A stretch of DNA of 8,582 bases, taken from contig JAFOEH010000019.1 in the NCBI GenBank assembly GCA_017380275.1, positions 1-8,582 on the forward strand, read 5' to 3'. A program made the position numbers and the translations under genes. This DNA comes from Alistipes sp. GTDB taxonomy: Bacteria > Bacteroidota > Bacteroidia > Bacteroidales > Rikenellaceae. Below are positions 1-6,286 of this stretch, piece after piece. Each line of letters opens with the position of its first letter. The stretch's first letter is position 1. The notes beneath the pieces were generated by a model. It worked only from the letters and a program-made list of their open reading frames with translations, had not been told where the DNA came from and searched no databases.

Positions 1-140
1 AGTAAATACTTTTTTCCATTATTTGTCGATTTTTTCAATCCACGGCATATTATTTGGGTCGGGAACAATCTCCCTCAACTCCCAAATGCGCCCCAAGTCA
101 CGCAGGTACTTGTTCGAGAATAGAATATCATAGGGTACGA
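1..140. other. Border segment with an open-frame remnant, strand uncertain
   Basis: No complete gene is visible here. On the minus strand a frame is open from about position 172 down to a TAA at 19-21. Its last 40 or so residues look protein-like (ending ...NMPWIEKIDK) and use GAC/GAG/CGC/CTG codons like the real genes in this window. It has no plausible start codon, because its only Met is near the end and the upstream part runs into the terminator hairpin at 141-164. In the same codon register, the plus strand is open from base 1 to a TAG at 121-123, which would be the C-terminus of a gene entering from the left and ending 17 bases before that terminator. Codon use favours the minus reading, while the terminator position favours the plus reading. 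I recognise neither peptide. It could be a truncated gene remnant or the end of an upstream gene. Confidence 0.3.
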
Positions 141-171
141 AGAGAAGTTCGAGAGAACTTCTCTTTTTTTT
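141..171 (+). terminator. Rho-independent terminator
   Basis: A perfect 10-base-pair stem (AGAGAAGTTC at 141-150 with GAACTTCTCT at 155-164) is closed by a GAGA tetraloop and followed by a run of eight T residues. It ends rightward transcription entering from outside the window. On the opposite strand there is no T-run after the hairpin, so it appears to act in one direction. It insulates the kinase-like gene starting at 250 from upstream transcription. Confidence 0.85.
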
Positions 172-219
172 ATTTTATTTATTTCGCTCGCCGATGGGCG
201 AAGTTCCGAATAAAATGCT

Positions 220-227
220 TATCTTTA
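220..227 (+). promoter_or_regulatory. Probable -7 promoter element of the TGS/kinase gene
   Basis: TATCTTTA matches seven of eight positions of the Bacteroidota -7 consensus TAnnTTTG. It lies 22 bases before the ATG at 250, just after the terminator, which is where a promoter for this gene should sit. No clear TTTG -33 element is found at the usual 19-21 base spacing, so this is a weaker call than the promoters of the lipoprotein and slyD genes. Confidence 0.35.
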
Positions 228-249
228 CACACCTTAATGATTTCGTATT

Positions 250-1917
250 ATGCAGGAGAGTGTAAAAGTAATTTGCCAGAATACATCCACCGTGCTTGAG
301 GTCGAGATGGGTTCGACTTTGCTCGATGTGCTACGTCAGATTCCTATCGAGGCTCCCTATCCGATCCTGGCGGCCTATGTCAACAATTCGCTTCGCGAGC
401 TTAATATGCGCATCTTCAAGCCGATGACCGTGCGCTATATCGACATCACCCACTTCGAGGGCTACCGCGTCTATCAGCGTACCATCTCGTTCATTCTCCA
501 GAAGGCGGTGTACGATCTCTACGGCAATCGCAAGTTCCACGTTCGCCACTCTTTGGGCCGAGGTCTCTACTGTGAGTTTGCCGACTCGGAGCCTACGACG
601 GAGGAGCTCACGGCTCTGCGCGAGCATATGCAGCAGATTATCGACGCTCGCTACACGATCACCCGCCGCCGTATGCTGACGGCTGAGATTAACGACATCT
701 ACGAGCGCTACGGCTTCGACGATAAGATCGAATTGCTGAACACCCGCCCACGCCTTTACAGCGATATGTACACGCTCGACAATACGGTGGGCTACTTCTA
801 CGGTGCACTCACTCCCGATACGGGTTATATCCATCTGTTCGACATTCGCCCCTACTACAAGGGCTTCTATATCGCTCTGCCCACGCGACTTGATCCGTCG
901 CAGCTCGATCTGAGGGTTCATTGGAAGAAGATGTCGGAGGTCTTTCGCGAGTATCACCAGTGGGTAGATATTATGGGCGTTCCCACGATTGGTTGCCTGA
1001 ATAAGCGTCTGATAGATGGCGATATGAGCGAGCTGATAAAGATTGCCGAGGCCTTCCACGAGAAGAAGGTCGCCGCAATGGCCGACCAGATCAAGGCTGC
1101 CCACGACGAGCGTGGCGCAAGCGTTGTGCTGATCTCAGGCCCTTCGTCGAGCGGTAAGACCACCACCTCGAAGCGCCTGGGAGTGCAGTTGCGCATCCTG
1201 GGACTCGACCCCGTACTGATTTCGCTCGACGACTACTTTGTCGATCGCGACCGCACGCCCAAGGATGAGAATGGCGAGTACGACTTCGAGGCTCTGGAGG
1301 CTATCGATCTGGAGCTCCTGAATAGCGACCTGGAGCGTCTTACGGCAGGCGAGAGTGTCGAGGTGCCGCGCTACGACTTTATCACAGGTACGCGCCAGTG
1401 GCACGATACTCCGCTGAAACTCAATCCGCATTCGATCCTCATTATGGAGGGTATCCACGGTCTTAATCCGCGCCTTACGCCAAGTATTCCGCGCGATAAG
1501 AAGTTCTGCATCTACGCATCGTGCCTTACCTCCGTGGCGATGGATAACCTCACACGCATCCAAACCACCGACAACCGCCTCCTGCGTCGCATCACACGCG
1601 ACTATGCCACTCGCGGAGCCGATGCGTTGGCTACGCTGCGTCGTTGGCCGAGTGTGCGCCGAGGCGAGGAGCGACACATCTTCCCCTATCAGGAGAATGC
1701 CGATGTGATCTTCAATACCTCGCTCTTCTACGAACTTATGGTCCTGCGTCCCAAGGTGGAGCCCATACTGCGCGAGGTGCCCAATACGGAGCCCGAGTAT
1801 GGCGAGGCAAGACGACTGCTGCAGTTCCTCGACAACTTCATCCCGCTCTACACGGATGAGATTCCGCCCACATCTATTCTGCGAGAGTTTGTAGGCGGCA
1901 GCAGTTTTAAGTACTAA
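250..1917 (+). CDS. TGS-domain nucleoside (uridine) kinase-like protein
   Basis: A 555-residue protein with three parts. Residues about 1-60 look like a TGS ubiquitin-like domain. Residues about 75-170 resemble the second additional domain of threonyl-tRNA synthetase, with an H100-S...G105-L-Y-C-E-F110 segment. From about residue 285 there is a phosphoribulokinase/uridine kinase-family P-loop domain. That domain has Walker A GPSSSGKT (G297-T304), a SLDDYF motif (325-330) typical of uridine kinases, and a hydrophobic strand ending in MEG (399-401) at the Walker B position. The family is normally annotated as a nucleoside or uridine kinase, predicted to phosphorylate a nucleoside with ATP in the cytosol. 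The substrate has not been shown for this fused type, and the synthetase-like N-terminus may bind a nucleotide or RNA. The ATG at 250 is chosen because it follows the terminator and putative promoter and starts directly at the TGS fold. The gene appears intact. The next gene, gcvP, is 110 bases downstream with no terminator visible between them. Confidence 0.85.
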   Translation: MQESVKVICQNTSTVLEVEMGSTLLDVLRQIPIEAPYPILAAYVNNSLRELNMRIFKPMTVRYIDITHFEGYRVYQRTISFILQKAVYDLYGNRKFHVRHSLGRGLYCEFADSEPTTEELTALREHMQQIIDARYTITRRRMLTAEINDIYERYGFDDKIELLNTRPRLYSDMYTLDNTVGYFYGALTPDTGYIHLFDIRPYYKGFYIALPTRLDPSQLDLRVHWKKMSEVFREYHQWVDIMGVPTIGCLNKRLIDGDMSELIKIAEAFHEKKVAAMADQIKAAHDERGASVVLISGPSSSGKTTTSKRLGVQLRILGLDPVLISLDDYFVDRDRTPKDENGEYDFEALEAIDLELLNSDLERLTAGESVEVPRYDFITGTRQWHDTPLKLNPHSILIMEGIHGLNPRLTPSIPRDKKFCIYASCLTSVAMDNLTRIQTTDNRLLRRITRDYATRGADALATLRRWPSVRRGEERHIFPYQENADVIFNTSLFYELMVLRPKVEPILREVPNTEPEYGEARRLLQFLDNFIPLYTDEIPPTSILREFVGGSSFKY

Positions 1918-1960
1918 TTCAAAATTCAGAATTCAAAATTCAAAATTCCTCAGAATTCCA
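1916..1960. repeat. Short tandem repeat, 7-base unit AATTCAA
   Basis: Four consecutive 7-base units (AATTCAA, AATTCAG, AATTCAA, AATTCAA) run from 1916 to 1943. They are followed by two degenerate units, AATTCCTCAG at 1944-1953 and AATTCCA at 1954-1960. The last two bases of the upstream gene's TAA stop fall in the first unit. Repeats with AATTC cores contain self-complementary GAATTC sites, so a weak hairpin is possible, but there is no T-run to make a terminator. The role is unknown. It may be a simple-sequence expansion prone to copy-number change. Confidence 0.7.
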
Positions 1961-2027
1961 AATTGCATTTTAGGGAAGGCAAGTAAACCCCGAAAACTAA
2001 CAAAAACAAAATAAATAGAGAAGAAAA

Positions 2028-4856
2028 ATGTTTGACAAATTTATGAATCGCCATATTGGCGTCACCAATTCGGAGGACCTCGGCCAGATGCTGAAGGTCA
2101 TCGGTGTGGAGTCTGTCGAGGAGCTTATCTCGCAGGTTATTCCCGCTTCGATTCGTCTCAAGAAACCGCTTGCCCTGCCCGAGGGTATGAGCGAGTATGA
2201 GTTCACGGCACACGTTGCCTCGCTCGCTGCGCGCAACCGCCAGCTGCGCTCGTTCATCGGTATGGGTTACTACCCGACGGCCGTGCCCGCCGTTGTCAGC
2301 CGCAACGTATTCGAGAACCCTGCGTGGTACACCTCATACACACCCTATCAGGCTGAGATTTCGCAGGGTCGCCTGGAGGCTCTGCTCAATTACCAGACGG
2401 CAATTATGTCGCTCACGGGTATGCAGATTGCCAACTGCTCACTTCTGGACGAGGCTACGGCTGCTGCCGAGGCTATGCTTATGATGTATGCTCTGCGTTC
2501 GCGCGAGGCCGTTAAGCAGGGCCGCAACCAGCTCTTCGTCGATAAGGATATATTCCCGCAGACACTCGACGTGCTGCTCACTCGCAGCGAGCCCTTCGGC
2601 ATCGAGCTTATCATCGACGACTACTCGACCTACGAGTTCAACGGTATGGAGTTCGGTGCGTTGGTGCAGTATCCCTCGGCTACGGGTGAGGTGCGCAACT
2701 ATGCTGCCTTTGCCGAGAAGGCTCACGCCGTAGGTGCTTTGGTTGCTGCCGATGCCGATATTCTCTCGCTGGCGCTGCTTACTCCTCCCGCAGAGTGGGG
2801 CGCAGACATCGCAGTTGGTTCTACCCAGCGATTGGGTTGCCCGATGGGCTTCGGTGGCCCGAGCGCAGGTTATATGGCTTGCCGCGAGGCTTACAAGCGT
2901 AACATCCCCGGCCGTATCATCGGCGTATCGGTTGACCGCCTGGGCAATAAGGCGCTGCGTATGTCGCTCCAGATGCGCGAGCAGCATATCAAGCGCGAGA
3001 AGGCTACGTCGAACATCTGCACCGCTTCGGCGCTGATGGCTTCGATGGCAGGTTTCTACTGTATCTATAATGGCCCCGAGGGCTTGCGTCGTGCCGCTAT
3101 GACGGCACACACGTCGGCCGTTGCCGTTAAGGAGGCTTTGGAGGCTATGGGCTATAAGCTCACCAATAAGGATATCTTCGACACATTGGAGGTCGAGGCC
3201 GAGGCAGCCGTGGTGCAGGATATCGCACTCGCCGCCGGCATCAACTTCTATTACCCCTCTGAGGGTCTCGTTCGCCTCTCGTTTGACGAGGTTACCACCC
3301 CTGCCGAGGTTGAGGCTGTTGTGGCTCTCTTCGCCGAGGCCAAGGGCAAGAAGGCTAAGGCGGTAAAGATTGGTGCAGAGATGAAGATTCCTGCTGCGCT
3401 GCAGCGTGAGTCGGCGATCCTCTCGGAGCCCGTGTTTAATAAGTATCATTCGGAGAGCGATATGATGCGTTATATCAAGCAGTTGGAGCTGCGCGACATC
3501 TCGCTTGCCAACTCTATGATTTCGCTCGGATCTTGCACGATGAAACTCAACGCTGCCGCTATTATGCAGCCTCTGTCGCTCGCTGGCTTCCAGAATATGC
3601 ACCCCTTCGCTCCCGCCGATCAGACCGAGGGCTACACCGAGCTTATCGCCGAGCTGGAGAAGGATCTGGCTACGATCACGGGCTTTGCAGGCTGCTCACT
3701 CCAGCCCAATTCAGGAGCTGCGGGCGAGTACGCAGGTCTGATGGTCATCCGCGCCTACCACCAGAGCCGTGGTCAGGGCTATCGTAACATCATCCTCATC
3801 CCCGCATCTGCTCACGGAACGAACCCTGCTTCGGCAGCTATGGCAGGTATGAAGATCGTGACGGTTGCTTGTGATGCAAACGGTAACATCGACGTTGAGG
3901 ACTTGAAGGCTAAGGCCGAGGAGCACTCATCGGAGTTGTGCGGTCTGATGGTTACCTACCCCTCGACTCACGGCGTATTCGAGAGTCGCATCCGCGAGAT
4001 TGTAGATGCCGTACACGACGCTGGTGGTCAGGTATATATGGATGGTGCTAATATGAACGCACAGGTTGGTCTGACTAATCCCGGCTATATCGGTGCCGAC
4101 GTTTGCCACCTCAATCTGCACAAGACCTTCGCAATGCCTCACGGCGGTGGTGGTCCGGGTGTAGGCCCGATCTGCGTTGCGGAGCACCTCAAGCCGTTCC
4201 TCCCTTCACACTCTGTGATGGCTACAGGCGGCGAGGATGGCATCACTGCCGTATCGTCATCACCCTGGGGCTCGGCAATGCTGCTGCCTATCACCTACGG
4301 CTACATCAAGATGCTCGGCGAGGAGGGCTTGCGTCACGCTACGGAGATGGCTATCGTCAATGCCAACTATATGTCGTCAGCCTTGAAGGATGAGTACCGC
4401 ACCTTCTACTCGGGCGAGACGGGCCGCGTAGGTCACGAGATGATCCTCGACCTCACGAATTTCAAGAAGGACTACGGCATCGACTGCGGCGATATCGCTC
4501 ACCGCCTGATGGACTATGGCTTCCACGCGCCCACGCTCTCATTCCCCGTACACGAGACCTTGATGGTCGAGCCTACCGAGTCGGAGCCCAAGGCCGAGAT
4601 GGATCGCTTTATGGAGGCGCTGGTGCAGATCAAGCGCGAGTGCGAGGCTGCTGCCGCATCGGGTGATAAGGATAACGTGGTTGTGAATGCTCCCCATACG
4701 GCCGTAGAGCTTGCTGGCGAGTGGTCACACCCCTATTCTCGTATGGAGGCCGCCTTCCCGCTGGATTGGGTTCGCACCTCGAAGTTCTTCCCCTACGTTA
4801 CCAAGATTGATAATGGCTACGGTGATCGTAACCTCGTTTGCTGCAACGTAGATTAA
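2028..4856 (+). CDS. gcvP: Glycine dehydrogenase (decarboxylating), P-protein of the glycine cleavage system
   Basis: A 942-residue single-chain P-protein, close to the usual 950-960 of fused bacterial GcvP, so both alpha-like and beta-like halves are present. It is a pyridoxal-phosphate enzyme that decarboxylates glycine and passes the aminomethyl group to the lipoyl arm of GcvH. The N-terminus has the family FxxRHIG signature (residues 5-11). The first half has the REQHIKREKATSN block at 317-329, and the second half has SLGSCTMKLN at 499-508. The PLP-binding lysine is predicted at K699 in LHKTFAMPHGGGGPG, with the glycine-rich loop directly after it. No truncation or frameshift is seen. The A-rich leader before the ATG (AGAGAAGAAAA) is typical of Bacteroidota genes, which depend little on Shine-Dalgarno pairing. 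Genes gcvT and gcvH are not in the window, so the operon is either split or continues elsewhere. No consensus promoter was found in the 110-base spacer. Confidence 0.97.
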   Translation: MFDKFMNRHIGVTNSEDLGQMLKVIGVESVEELISQVIPASIRLKKPLALPEGMSEYEFTAHVASLAARNRQLRSFIGMGYYPTAVPAVVSRNVFENPAWYTSYTPYQAEISQGRLEALLNYQTAIMSLTGMQIANCSLLDEATAAAEAMLMMYALRSREAVKQGRNQLFVDKDIFPQTLDVLLTRSEPFGIELIIDDYSTYEFNGMEFGALVQYPSATGEVRNYAAFAEKAHAVGALVAADADILSLALLTPPAEWGADIAVGSTQRLGCPMGFGGPSAGYMACREAYKRNIPGRIIGVSVDRLGNKALRMSLQMREQHIKREKATSNICTASALMASMAGFYCIYNGPEGLRRAAMTAHTSAVAVKEALEAMGYKLTNKDIFDTLEVEAEAAVVQDIALAAGINFYYPSEGLVRLSFDEVTTPAEVEAVVALFAEAKGKKAKAVKIGAEMKIPAALQRESAILSEPVFNKYHSESDMMRYIKQLELRDISLANSMISLGSCTMKLNAAAIMQPLSLAGFQNMHPFAPADQTEGYTELIAELEKDLATITGFAGCSLQPNSGAAGEYAGLMVIRAYHQSRGQGYRNIILIPASAHGTNPASAAMAGMKIVTVACDANGNIDVEDLKAKAEEHSSELCGLMVTYPSTHGVFESRIREIVDAVHDAGGQVYMDGANMNAQVGLTNPGYIGADVCHLNLHKTFAMPHGGGGPGVGPICVAEHLKPFLPSHSVMATGGEDGITAVSSSPWGSAMLLPITYGYIKMLGEEGLRHATEMAIVNANYMSSALKDEYRTFYSGETGRVGHEMILDLTNFKKDYGIDCGDIAHRLMDYGFHAPTLSFPVHETLMVEPTESEPKAEMDRFMEALVQIKRECEAAAASGDKDNVVVNAPHTAVELAGEWSHPYSRMEAAFPLDWVRTSKFFPYVTKIDNGYGDRNLVCCNVD

Positions 4857-4873
4857 ATTAATATTTATACGTC

Positions 4874-4906
4874 ATTCCCCGACTTGCGTAGCAAGGCGAT
4901 GGGAAT
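4874..4906. repeat. Stem-loop between gcvP and its terminator
   Basis: ATTCCC (4874-4879) pairs with GGGAAT (4901-4906). Inside this, CTTGC (4883-4887) pairs with GCAAG (4891-4895) around a GTA loop, with an unpaired internal section. It has no T-run on either side, so it is not itself a terminator. Its form, a GTCATTCCC...GGGAATC bracket, is like short dispersed palindromic elements placed in intergenic regions. Alternatively it may protect the 3' end of the gcvP message. Confidence 0.4.
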
Positions 4907-4914
4907 CTACCTTA

Positions 4915-4956
4915 AATAACTCAGCCTGCTCCGTTCGGGGCAGGCTGTTATTTATT
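4915..4956 (+). terminator. Rho-independent terminator after gcvP, probably bidirectional
   Basis: AGCCTGC (4923-4929) pairs with GCAGGCT (4940-4946), with further pairing inward to a GTTC loop. An outer stem AATAAC (4915-4920) pairs with GTTATT (4947-4952) across a two-base TC bulge. A T-rich tail follows on the plus strand. The hairpin lies between the ends of converging gcvP and the minus-strand lipoprotein gene. Read on the minus strand it is followed by GTTATTT, so it probably terminates both. Confidence 0.8.
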
Positions 4957-4972
4957 TGATATTGGAAATTGA

Positions 4973-5374
4973 TTACTTCCTCCGCTTGTAATAAGATGTT
5001 GCGTTGTCGGCACCTGTCAATATCAATTCGTTACCGCTTAAAGACTCTAACCAATAAGCCTCATAGCTCTCGCTATTTTCACTCAATACCAATCGGAGTT
5101 GTTTGTCGGCTATCACCCAATAGAATGGAATGGTAACGATACCCGATTTATAGTAGTTGTTGAATTGTCCCGAACCATCATCGTAGAACTCTACCTCGTG
5201 CAACTCATCTATGTCTTCCTCGGCGTAATACCAACGATTATCTTCAGGAATATACTTTTTGCTCAATTCCCATAGACCGACAATTTCATTCTGGAGAGTC
5301 GCTTCGTCTTTGTTGCTACACGCAACGAATAGTAGCGGCAACATCGTTGCCAAAATAAAGATTAGCTTTTTCAT
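4973..5374 (-). CDS. Small lipocalin-like lipoprotein
   Basis: A 133-residue secreted lipoprotein. It has a KK start, a hydrophobic segment at about residues 4-18, and a lipobox ending FVAC with the lipidated cysteine at C19. Directly after it, SNKDE fits the K-(D/E)2 type lipoprotein export signal known in Bacteroidota, which sends lipoproteins to the cell surface, so surface exposure is inferred. The mature part (GLWELSKKY... with later DDGSGQF, FYWVIADKQLRLVL and a terminal SYYKRRK) has the alternating beta-strand pattern and the G-x-W start of lipocalin-like domains found in many Bacteroidota lipoproteins of unknown ligand. It is a single gene with its own promoter at 5427-5457 and shares a terminator with gcvP. 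No specific ligand or role can be given. Confidence 0.85.
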   Translation of the reverse strand: MKKLIFILATMLPLLFVACSNKDEATLQNEIVGLWELSKKYIPEDNRWYYAEEDIDELHEVEFYDDGSGQFNNYYKSGIVTIPFYWVIADKQLRLVLSENSESYEAYWLESLSGNELILTGADNATSYYKRRK

Positions 5375-5426
5375 TGTAATAACTGTAATTAGTAAGATTC
5401 TGTTTACTACTCAACGGGTAGTTACA

Positions 5427-5457
5427 CAAAAATATTATAAAAAGTTGAATATACAAC
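5427..5457 (-). promoter_or_regulatory. Bacteroidota-type promoter of the lipoprotein gene
   Basis: On the minus strand, TATTTTTG (5434 down to 5427) is an exact match to the -7 consensus TAnnTTTG. GTTG (5457 down to 5454) lies exactly 19 bases upstream and matches three of four positions of the -33 TTTG element. The start codon is about 52 bases downstream, leaving a short 5' leader. Confidence 0.75.
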
Positions 5458-5530
5458 ACTTTTTTGTAATGTAGAGTTTTTGTAGGTGCGGCATTTTTGA
5501 TTACCGCGATATGTTGCATACGATGATAAA

Positions 5531-5553
5531 TTACATTGCAAACATCAATGTAA
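5531..5553. promoter_or_regulatory. Perfect inverted repeat, candidate operator
   Basis: TTACATTG (5531-5538) and CAATGTAA (5546-5553) are exact inverted copies separated by seven bases. The site lies between two divergent promoters, about 36 bases upstream of the -33 element of slyD. That geometry fits a dimeric regulator binding site. Coding potential is absent here. A hairpin is possible, but there is no T-run to make a terminator. The regulator is unknown. Confidence 0.45.
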
Positions 5554-5588
5554 AAAAGATAAATAGTTAAAATTTTTCATTTCTAAAT

Positions 5589-5619
5589 TTTGTAACTCTC
5601 CGCGAAGTGTGTATCTTTG
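5589..5619 (+). promoter_or_regulatory. Bacteroidota-type promoter of slyD
   Basis: TTTG (5589-5592), a 19-base spacer, then TATCTTTG (5612-5619) is a full match to the primary sigma factor promoter of Bacteroidota (TTTG-N19-TAnnTTTG). Transcription would start a few bases downstream, giving a leader of roughly 35 bases that is A-rich before the ATG at 5661. Confidence 0.9.
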
Positions 5620-5660
5620 TATGATTCAAACAAAACGAATTGAACTAAAACCAAAGAAAT

Positions 5661-6224
5661 ATGAAAGTAGAAAACGCAAAAATGGTGTCGGTACACTACA
5701 CTCTGACCGTTGATGGCCAGATTGCCGACCAGTCACGCGAGGGCCAGCCCCTGCAGTTCATCTGCGGTACGGGTATGCTCCTGCCCAAGTTCGAGGGCGC
5801 TATCATCGGCAAGGAGCCCGGTGAGAAGGTGTCATTCACACTCGCTCCCGCCGACGGCTACGGCGAGATCATCCCCGAGGCAATTGTCGATCTTCCCAAG
5901 TCAATCTTTATGATCGACGGCAAGGTTGCCGAGAACCTGCTTATCGTTGGCAATCAGATTCCTATGAGCGACGCTCAGGGCAATCGTATGCTCGGTACAG
6001 TTAAGGAGGTTGCGGAGGAGACCGTTAAGATGGACTTCAACCACCCGATGGCCGGCAAGACCTTGAACTTCGATGTTGAGGTTGTCGAGGTACGCGACGT
6101 AACTCCCGAGGATTTGGCATCACAGGGCGGCTGCAACTGCGGTTGCTCAGGCGACTGTGAGAGCGGTTGCGAGGGTGGCAAGTGCGGCGAGAGCCACGAC
6201 GAGGGCTGCGACTGCTGCCACTAA
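5661..6224 (+). CDS. slyD: FKBP-type peptidyl-prolyl cis-trans isomerase, SlyD type with Cys-rich metal-binding tail
   Basis: A 187-residue cytosolic prolyl isomerase and chaperone. Residues about 1-66 and 126-148 form the FKBP domain (VSVHYTLTVDGQIADQS..., G-T/M-x-LPKFEGAIIG). It is split by an insert-in-flap chaperone domain at about 67-125. The DFNHPMAGKTLNFDVEVVEV block is the SlyD family hallmark. The last 32 residues (156-187) form a Gly-rich tail with nine cysteines (158, 160, 162, 166, 170, 175, 183, 185, 186) and two histidines (179, 187). In SlyD proteins such tails bind Ni2+ and other metals and can supply nickel to hydrogenase maturation. Here the tail is dominated by Cys rather than His, which may mean different metal preference. 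The gene has its own strong promoter and terminator, so it is probably monocistronic. The ATG at 5661 fits the promoter and the start of the fold. Confidence 0.93.
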   Translation: MKVENAKMVSVHYTLTVDGQIADQSREGQPLQFICGTGMLLPKFEGAIIGKEPGEKVSFTLAPADGYGEIIPEAIVDLPKSIFMIDGKVAENLLIVGNQIPMSDAQGNRMLGTVKEVAEETVKMDFNHPMAGKTLNFDVEVVEVRDVTPEDLASQGGCNCGCSGDCESGCEGGKCGESHDEGCDCCH

Positions 6225-6246
6225 TCTGCAAAAAGGAAATTTTTAG

Positions 6247-6280
6247 GGCCCGCCTGACCGAGAGTCGGGCGGCCTTTTTT
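6247..6280 (+). terminator. Rho-independent terminator after slyD
   Basis: GGCCCGCCTGAC (6247-6258) pairs with GTCGGGCGGCC (6264-6274) with one bulged C and a G-T pair, around a CGAGA loop. A run of six T residues follows at 6275-6280. It begins 22 bases after the slyD stop. The kinase gene ATG is only six bases beyond the T-run, so the element sits directly in front of that gene's translation start. Confidence 0.85.
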
Positions 6281-6286
6281 GTTGAT

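Noticed and set aside
80..130. Fragment of a tRNA or tmRNA suggested by GTTCGAG
   Set aside because: No T-stem pairing, acceptor stem or CCA end can be drawn around it.
54..299. 81-codon plus-strand frame ahead of the TGS/kinase gene
   Set aside because: It runs through the terminator hairpin and overlaps the real gene start. Its Phe/Tyr-rich middle comes from the T-run and it has no recognisable domain.
331..1677. Antisense open frames of 257 and 180 codons inside the TGS/kinase gene
   Set aside because: The plus-strand protein has clear motifs across the same bases, so the antisense frames are codon-bias shadows.
1916..1960. CRISPR-like array
   Set aside because: The units are only seven bases long, without spacers and without cas genes nearby, so this is a simple tandem repeat.
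1918..2027. Glycine riboswitch in the gcvP leader
   Set aside because: The spacer is only 110 bases, half of it AT-rich repeat, and no GGAGAG-type core or paired aptamer helices could be found.
2439..3602. 387-codon open frame on the minus strand inside gcvP
   Set aside because: It is antisense to a highly conserved part of gcvP and has no domain. It is an effect of codon bias in GC-rich coding DNA.
5316..5519. 67-codon minus-strand frame overlapping the lipoprotein start
   Set aside because: It overlaps the promoter and the signal peptide region of the lipoprotein gene in another frame and has no coding character.
6167..6286. Upstream start for the kinase inside the slyD tail
   Set aside because: It would add 40 residues overlapping the slyD C-terminus and the terminator, with no domain content. 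The ATG at 6287 begins at the family-like N-terminus.
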